Made by a program: the position numbers and the translations under genes | In this document: positions 1 to 3,790 of the stretch, in pieces | Layout: the number at the start of each line of letters is the position of its first letter | How positions within the stretch are numbered: position 1 is the first letter of the stretch | Notes under the pieces: generated by a model | Told to the model about the DNA's origin: nothing | Database searches by the model: none | Seen by the model: only the letters and a program-made list of their open reading frames with translations | NCBI GenBank assembly: GCA_013214975.1 | Contig: JABSPR010000370.1 | Span: forward strand, 1 to 6,525 | DNA: 6,525 nt | DNA from: Flavobacteriales bacterium | Lineage (GTDB): Bacteria; Bacteroidota; Bacteroidia; DT-38 | Direction: 5' to 3'

Positions 1-2005
1 AACAGTAACGGATAACAACGGTAATGTTTCGACAACAACTGCTGTAATCACTGTTGAAGATAACGTTGCCCCGGTTGCACTAGCAAACAACATCACAGTT
101 CAATTAGACGCTAACGGTCAAGCAAGTATTACTGCTTCTGACATTGATAATGGATCTAATGATGTATGTGGTATTGCAAGCTTAGAAGCTAACAACGCTT
201 TCGATTGTTCAAATGTTGGCGACAATACAGTTACATTGACAGTAACAGATAACAATGGTAACGTATCAACGGAAACGGCAATAGTAACAGTTCAAGATGT
301 AACTGCACCAGTTGTTGTTTGTAGCCAGGATATCATAGTTGAAAATGATTCATCATTCTGTGGTGCAGTTGTAACATATGTTGCGACATCAACAGATAAT
401 TGCAGCTCAATATTGACTTACACACATTTAAGTGGAGATTATTATCCTGTAGGGCTAACAACTGTAACTGTTACAGCAACAGATCCATCAGGAAATACGG
501 ACGTGTGTTCATTCAATATTACAGTGCTAGATACGGAGAATCCGACTGCGATATGTAAACCAGTTGTAATCACAGTTGATTCTACAGGAAGCGCTAGTAT
601 AATTGCTGATGATATAGATGGCGGAAGTACAGATAACTGTGCAATAGCATACATTGGAGCTTCTCAAACAGATTATCACTGCCCAGATTTTGGTATGCAT
701 GATATTACTCTAACAGTAACGGATATCTACGATAATTCAAGTACGTGTGAGACCACTGTTACTTTGTTAAAAGGTGACTACAATATCCTTAGCTGTCCTG
801 TATACGCTTGTAGTACGTGTAAAGATGGAGAAGCGGAGATGTGTAGCGAAAAGAATATTAAGGGAATGGGTGGCGCACCAGATCAGGTTGTTTGGGAAAC
901 TAAATGTGTTAAAGCGAAAGATCTTGATAAAAGGCTAAACGCAGGCTGGGTAGAAGGTGCTTGCTTTGGTCAGCCTAGTGGTGTGTTGTTTTGCAACTCA
1001 GGAGGAATGGGTGACCCAGATGTAGAATGTGTTAAGTGGAAAGATGCAGAGGATAATCTAGAGGATAAAGATATGTCCTTAGGGCAATGTGAGCCAGCAA
1101 ATGATTGTGGGTGTAAAAAAGGTCTTGTAGAACTAGTACTTAGATACAATTATGGTTCGGGTCACAATATTACTATTGATAAGGGGGATATAGTAGACAA
1201 TGAAAACTCAACCTACACCATAACTAATATCTCTGGTAAGGGCGGAAAACTAGATAAGAAAATAAAGCTGATTGGGTTAAATGGGGTTGAAAGTGCATTA
1301 ACTACTGATTGCTCTAAACCAGTAAACCCAGGCTCTATGTTTGGTGAGTTTACTGTGGTTAGTTACATCGATAAATCGGGTAATAGTTGTCCAGGTGAGT
1401 ACATTGATATTCCGGTAGATGAAACTTGTGATTGTGTAATGGGATTGGCTGAATTGGTGGTTTCGCATATTAATGGTCCTTTTGAAAATGTGACTACTAA
1501 TGGTGGTACAATAGTCGATAATGAGGATGGTACATATACTATTGAGGGTAAAGGCAAGAAAGGGCTGCCGAAAGATCTAATTATTAACGATGGTTTTGGG
1601 TCTACAGCGATTAATACGTCCTGTAAGGAGCCATTGGTTATTGGTGAAATGTTAGGCAGCTTTACTCTAGTTAGCTTTGTAGATAAAAATGGAAACGAAT
1701 GTTCGTTAGGTGGATTTGTAAAATCAATTGATGCGACAGAGAAAACCAAAACTACAGCAGCAATAGAAGAGGGTGTAATGAGCGCATACCCTAATCCGAC
1801 TTATGATTTAGTTACAATTAAAACAGACATAAGCTCACCTAGTGGAGTAATGTTTATCTATAGCATTACTGGAACATTAATGTTAACTATAAATAATCCT
1901 CGGACGATAGAAGTTATTGATATGAGTGATATGGCTTCCGGATTATACAAAGTTGTTTACATGAGTGGTGAAGATGTAAGAACTGTTAGTGTAATTAGGC
2001 TTTAA
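1..2005 (+). CDS. Large secreted/surface repeat protein with T9SS type A sorting domain, 5' end outside window
   Basis: The reading frame is open from the first complete codon at position 2 to TAA at 2003-2005, giving 667 visible residues; no start is visible, so the N-terminus and signal peptide lie upstream. Domains in order, numbered from the first visible codon: HYR/Ig-like repeats (about 1-256), a cysteine-rich segment (257-368), two tandem copies of a domain of about 105 residues (369-475 and 476-578), a short linker, and a C-terminal sorting domain (594-667) with YPNP near its start and a GLY motif at 647-649. HYR repeats are beta-sandwich modules typical of adhesins. Proteins with this terminal domain are exported by the T9SS, which removes it and usually anchors the protein to the cell surface. 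I infer an adhesin or matrix-type surface protein; no catalytic motif is visible, and the specific ligand cannot be read. The gene ends at a strong terminator and is convergent with trpS. An in-frame TTG at 236 is not the start, because homologous repeat sequence continues upstream of it. Confidence 0.9.
   Translation, partial: TVTDNNGNVSTTTAVITVEDNVAPVALANNITVQLDANGQASITASDIDNGSNDVCGIASLEANNAFDCSNVGDNTVTLTVTDNNGNVSTETAIVTVQDVTAPVVVCSQDIIVENDSSFCGAVVTYVATSTDNCSSILTYTHLSGDYYPVGLTTVTVTATDPSGNTDVCSFNITVLDTENPTAICKPVVITVDSTGSASIIADDIDGGSTDNCAIAYIGASQTDYHCPDFGMHDITLTVTDIYDNSSTCETTVTLLKGDYNILSCPVYACSTCKDGEAEMCSEKNIKGMGGAPDQVVWETKCVKAKDLDKRLNAGWVEGACFGQPSGVLFCNSGGMGDPDVECVKWKDAEDNLEDKDMSLGQCEPANDCGCKKGLVELVLRYNYGSGHNITIDKGDIVDNENSTYTITNISGKGGKLDKKIKLIGLNGVESALTTDCSKPVNPGSMFGEFTVVSYIDKSGNSCPGEYIDIPVDETCDCVMGLAELVVSHINGPFENVTTNGGTIVDNEDGTYTIEGKGKKGLPKDLIINDGFGSTAINTSCKEPLVIGEMLGSFTLVSFVDKNGNECSLGGFVKSIDATEKTKTTAAIEEGVMSAYPNPTYDLVTIKTDISSPSGVMFIYSITGTLMLTINNPRTIEVIDMSDMASGLYKVVYMSGEDVRTVSVIRL
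2..769 (+). repeat. Tandem HYR/Ig-like domain repeats, period about 79 codons
   Basis: The recurring end-of-domain motif (T-V-T-x-D-x-x-G-N-x-S type) begins at about 2, 239, 473 and 713, so the spacings are 79, 78 and 80 codons. The first copy is only a tail; full copies lie at roughly 62-298, 299-532 and 533-769. The second and fourth copies share the loop D-I-D-x-G-S-x-D-x-C, while the third has the classic HYR pattern with APVVVC at its start and TDNCS in the middle. DNA similarity is highest between the first two copies of the end motif (28 bases from 2 versus 239 differ at four positions by eye). The array probably extends upstream of the window. Confidence 0.85.
842..1090 (+). repeat. 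Degenerate two-copy cysteine-anchored repeat inside the surface protein
   Basis: Unit 1 runs from the Cys codon at 842 to the Cys codon ending at 964 (41 residues); unit 2 runs from 992 to 1090 (33 residues). Both have the order Cys, a GMG-containing Gly/Pro/Asp loop, Cys-Val-Lys, an acidic/basic helix-like stretch, then G-x-C at the end (VEGAC and SLGQC). The order resembles a motif I remember from many Bacteroidota secreted proteins, of the form C-H-x-P-P-G-N-P ... C-V-S ... H-L-x-H-G-D-x-L-G-x-C, but here the histidines are absent. The equivalence is by eye and from memory. Confidence 0.55.
1106..1735 (+). repeat. Two tandem copies of a domain of about 105 residues, DUF7467-like
   Basis: Copy A starts at the Cys codon at 1106 (C-G-C) and copy B at 1427 (C-D-C), an offset of 107 codons. 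Shared features in the same order are C-x-C followed by a G-L-x-E-L-V strand, IVDNE followed by TYTI, a Gly/Lys-rich loop, a T-x-C-x-x-P segment, a G-x-F-T-V/L-V-S strand, and D-K-x-G-N-x-C near the end. The pattern resembles domains found beside sorting signals in other Bacteroidota surface proteins, which I recall as DUF7467; that name is from memory. Function unknown; probably a beta-rich module stabilised by disulfides after export. Confidence 0.65.
1781..2002 (+). other. T9SS C-terminal sorting domain, type A
   Basis: The last 74 residues of the surface protein form a Por-type sorting domain. The sequence begins S-A-Y-P-N-P-T, continues with alternating beta strands, contains the loop motif D-M-S-D-M-A-S-G-L-Y-K and ends with a strand V-R-T-V-S-V-I-R-L. 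Length, YPNP start and G-L-Y position all match the type A family (TIGR04183 pattern). The domain directs passage through the outer membrane and is normally cleaved off by the PorU sortase. Confidence 0.92.
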
Positions 2006-2024
2006 TAAGTTTAACCATAAAAGT

Positions 2025-2057
2025 AAAAGGGGATTCCAATAGGATCCCCTTTTTTTT
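2025..2057 (+). terminator. Rho-independent terminator of the surface-protein gene
   Basis: A perfect 10-bp stem pairs AAAAGGGGAT (2025-2034) with ATCCCCTTTT (2044-2053), with a 9-base loop, and eight consecutive T (2050-2057) form the 3' tract. It lies 20 bases after the TAA of the surface-protein gene. In the opposite direction only the four T of the stem follow, then AC and four more T, so it could also act, more weakly, on transcripts arriving from trpS. Confidence 0.9.
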
Positions 2058-2098
2058 GCTTCAGAAGTATTAGCGATATCTAGTTATAGACAATAGTC

Positions 2099-2115
2099 CT
2101 CTAATTACTTTAGAG
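2099..2115 (-). other. Small hairpin just after trpS
   Basis: CTCTAA (2099-2104) and TTAGAG (2110-2115) form a 6-bp stem with a 5-base loop, 8 bases past the trpS stop codon. No T-run follows on the minus strand, so it is not a standard terminator. It may protect or end the trpS mRNA together with the larger hairpin at 2025-2057, or it may be chance in AT-rich sequence. Confidence 0.3.
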
Positions 2116-2123
2116 AAGATTAA

Positions 2124-3101
2124 TTAGTTAAACCCCATCTTAGATCTTACCCTTCGAAGAACTTCAATAGCAATAACACGAGCTTTAACAGCACCTTTTT
2201 TGAGTTCACTATCCAAGAGGGCTTTGTCTTCCATTAGTTCGTTAAACTTGATACGTTCCTTTTCGAACTTAGCAACTATCAATTCAAACAGCTCTTGTTT
2301 TGCATGGCCATATCCGTAACCTGCATTACTTTGCGTGTATTTATCTCGCATTGCTACAATTTGCTCTGGGCTAGCTAATATTTTATACAAACCGAATACA
2401 TTGCATGTTTCGGGATCTTTCGCATCGTCTACCCCTTTACTATCGGTTACGATGCCCATAATTTGCTTTCGCAATTTTTTATCTGATAAGAAAATATCGA
2501 TGAAGTTATTGTAAGACTTGCTCATCTTTCCACCATCCGTTCCAGGAACATACATTGTTTCTTTATGGAATTTCGCCTCTGGAATAACTAAAGTATCTCC
2601 GAATTTATGGTTGAAACTACCTGCTATATCACGAGTCATTTCGAGGTGTTGTTCTTGGTCTTTTCCCACCGGAATTATTTCTGCGTCGTACAAAAGAATA
2701 TCAGCTGACATTAAAACAGGGTAGGTAAATAAACCTGCATTAACGTCAGAAAGTTTTTCGGATTTGTCTTTGAACGAGTGCGCATTCGCGAGCATTGGAT
2801 AAGGCGTAAGGCAGTTTAAATACCATTGAAGCTCACATACTTCAGCTACATCCGACTGACGGTAAAAAATATTTTTTTCGGTATCAAATCCGAAGGCTAA
2901 CCAAGATGCCGCTACCGCATAATTATTATGTCTAATAAGTTCAGGATCTTTAACTGTTGTTAAAGCATGAAGATCCGCAATAAAGAACAAACAGTCGTTT
3001 TTTGGATCTTTCGATAACTCGATGGCTGGCATTATTGCTCCAAGTATGTTTCCTAAATGAGGGACGCCAGTGCTTTGTATTCCGGTAAGTATTCTAGACA
3101 T
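2124..3101 (-). CDS. trpS: Tryptophanyl-tRNA synthetase
   Basis: The 325-residue protein charges tRNA-Trp with tryptophan using ATP, in the cytoplasm; it is a class I aminoacyl-tRNA synthetase acting as a dimer in known members. The N-terminus carries L-T-G-I-Q-S-T-G followed by the HIGH-type signature P-H-L-G-N (14-18). The tryptophan-pocket segment YPVLMSADIL lies at 127-136, with Asp134 corresponding to the residue that contacts the indole NH in characterised bacterial enzymes. V-G-K-D-Q-E-Q-H lies at 145-152, and the ATP-binding loop is G-K-M-S-K-S at 191-196. Length is close to the usual 325-340, so the gene looks complete. The start is fixed by family alignment, because the conserved G-I-Q motif begins seven residues in. 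It is convergent with the surface-protein gene and follows the bacilliredoxin gene, but a terminator between them argues for separate transcription. Confidence 0.97.
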   Translation of the reverse strand: MSRILTGIQSTGVPHLGNILGAIMPAIELSKDPKNDCLFFIADLHALTTVKDPELIRHNNYAVAASWLAFGFDTEKNIFYRQSDVAEVCELQWYLNCLTPYPMLANAHSFKDKSEKLSDVNAGLFTYPVLMSADILLYDAEIIPVGKDQEQHLEMTRDIAGSFNHKFGDTLVIPEAKFHKETMYVPGTDGGKMSKSYNNFIDIFLSDKKLRKQIMGIVTDSKGVDDAKDPETCNVFGLYKILASPEQIVAMRDKYTQSNAGYGYGHAKQELFELIVAKFEKERIKFNELMEDKALLDSELKKGAVKARVIAIEVLRRVRSKMGFN

Positions 3102-3105
3102 AATT

Positions 3106-3113
3106 CAAAAGTA
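3106..3113 (-). promoter_or_regulatory. Possible -7 element of trpS (TAnnTTTG type)
   Basis: On the minus strand the octamer TACTTTTG, matching the Bacteroidota -7 consensus TAnnTTTG, ends only 4 bases before the trpS ATG. It is the only such match I see between the upstream terminator and trpS. No TTG is present 17-23 bases upstream of it, so the -33 element is missing or poor. If used, transcription would begin at or very near the start codon. Confidence 0.3.
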
Positions 3114-3146
3114 CAAAATCGAGTAATTAGTAGAGTTTAGAACTAA

Positions 3147-3180
3147 AAAAGCCATCACAGCATATGCGGTGATGGCTTTT
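3147..3180 (-). terminator. Rho-independent terminator of the bacilliredoxin gene
   Basis: A 12-bp perfect stem pairs positions 3147-3158 (AAAAGCCATCAC) with 3169-3180 (GTGATGGCTTTT). The 10-base loop can add two G-C pairs around ATAT. Read on the minus strand the hairpin ends in six T (3150 down to 3145). It lies 17 bases past the bacilliredoxin stop codon and 45 bases before the trpS start, so it separates the two same-strand genes. On the plus strand it would also give a stem but only four T. Confidence 0.88.
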
Positions 3181-3197
3181 CAAATGCTGTAGATCGT

Positions 3198-3611
3198 TTA
3201 ACAGTGCTCGTTAAAAGCGCCAATTAAATTCTCAGAAAGTATTTCGGCAGTTGCTCCTTCAATATGATGTCTTTCAATCATGTGAACCAATTTGCCACCT
3301 TTAAATAATCCCATTGATGGAGATGACGGAGGATAAGGAAGCATGAATTTTCTAGCTTCTTGAACCGCTTCAACATCGAATCCAGCAAATACTGTTGTGA
3401 TTTTATCTGGTCTTTTTCCATTTGCTACAGCAAGCTTTGCAGCCGGACGAGCATTTCCTGCAGCACATCCGCAAACAGAATTTACTATAACAAGAACTGT
3501 TCCTTCTGTATCATTTATTGCACTAGCTACTTGTTCAGCAGTAGTTAAATCTTCAAAACCTGCAGAAGTTAATTCTGCTTTCATCGGTAGTACTAATTCT
3601 TCTGGATACAT
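3198..3611 (-). CDS. Bacilliredoxin, BrxA/BrxB (YphP/YqiW) family
   Basis: The 137-residue protein is a thioredoxin-fold thiol-disulfide protein. Characterised Bacillus members remove bacillithiol from S-bacillithiolated proteins in the cytoplasm after oxidative or hypochlorite stress. The family's diagnostic active site is present: V-N-S-V-C-G-C-A-A-G-N-A-R-P-A-A, with the CGC pair at Cys47-Cys49. Other family marks are L-V-L-P-M near the start, an E-D-L-T-T-A-E-Q-V segment (20-28), T-V-F-A-G (73-77), P-P-S-S-P-S-M (94-100), a final E-R-H-H-I-E-G (113-119) and the C-terminal H-C. Length is slightly below the roughly 145 residues of Bacillus homologues, the difference being at the N-terminus. 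The ATG at 3611 leaves the conserved region intact. It has its own terminator and a divergent neighbour, so it is probably monocistronic. BrxA and BrxB cannot be told apart here; use of bacillithiol in this host is inferred, not seen. Confidence 0.93.
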   Translation of the reverse strand: MYPEELVLPMKAELTSAGFEDLTTAEQVASAINDTEGTVLVIVNSVCGCAAGNARPAAKLAVANGKRPDKITTVFAGFDVEAVQEARKFMLPYPPSSPSMGLFKGGKLVHMIERHHIEGATAEILSENLIGAFNEHC

Positions 3612-3635
3612 AATATTTTGTGTTTATTGTGACAA

Positions 3636-3643
3636 CAAATGTA
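3636..3643 (-). promoter_or_regulatory. Possible -7 element of the bacilliredoxin gene
   Basis: The minus strand reads TACATTTG, matching TAnnTTTG, 24 bases before the bacilliredoxin ATG. That would leave a leader of about 18-20 bases. I see no TTG at the usual distance upstream, so only half of the promoter is supported. Confidence 0.35.
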
Positions 3644-3668
3644 CGAATTACATGGGGTTTTCTGCTTA

Positions 3669-3703
3669 TTTGGTATGATGGTTGGTTCAATTTTTTAGAT
3701 TTG
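3669..3703 (+). promoter_or_regulatory. Candidate Bacteroidota promoter for the M16 protease gene
   Basis: TTTG at 3669-3672 and TAGATTTG at 3696-3703 are separated by 23 bases, the long end of the spacing reported for flavobacterial sigma-A promoters (TTG, 17-23 bases, TAnnTTTG). The -7 element lies 21 bases before the ATG at 3725, implying a short leader of about 15 bases. The leader has no Shine-Dalgarno-like purine tract, as is common in this phylum. Confidence 0.5.
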
Positions 3704-3724
3704 TAACTAAACCAGAATTCTAAT

Positions 3725-3790
3725 ATGAAAAGACAATATATCTTACTCCAAGTCATAGGCTTAATTTTTATTTCAAACGGCCTATTTGCA
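3725..3790 (+). other. Signal peptide of the M16 protease
   Basis: The first 22 residues show a short basic N-region (M-K-R), a hydrophobic core I-L-L-Q-V-I-G-L-I-F-I and a polar end S-N-G-L-F-A, with likely signal peptidase I cleavage after Ala22. There is no lipobox cysteine near the site, so a soluble periplasmic protein rather than a lipoprotein is expected. Confidence 0.8.

Noticed and set aside
442..654. Small minus-strand open frame of 70 codons
   Set aside because: Fully antisense to the HYR repeats of the surface protein, no recognisable domain; a shadow of repetitive coding sequence.
2..769. Regular repeat as a possible CRISPR array
   Set aside because: The period is about 237 bases, all in coding frame and divided into protein domains; there are no short identical direct repeats with unique spacers.
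1363..1749. Minus-strand open frame of 128 codons
   Set aside because: Antisense to the tandem domains of the surface protein, whose duplication and sorting signal prove the plus frame; the product looks like unstructured shadow translation.
236..2005. Reading the surface protein as a complete gene starting at TTG 236
   Set aside because: The same frame is open back to position 2 and encodes a homologous repeat; TTG 236 falls in the middle of a beta-sandwich domain and no signal peptide follows it.
2518..2724. Plus-strand open frame of 68 codons
   Set aside because: Antisense to the catalytic core of trpS, including the KMSKS region; no family resemblance.
3360..3678. Two overlapping plus-strand open frames (3360-3548 and 3397-3678)
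   Set aside because: Both are antisense to the bacilliredoxin gene, which has a clear family active site in the opposite strand.
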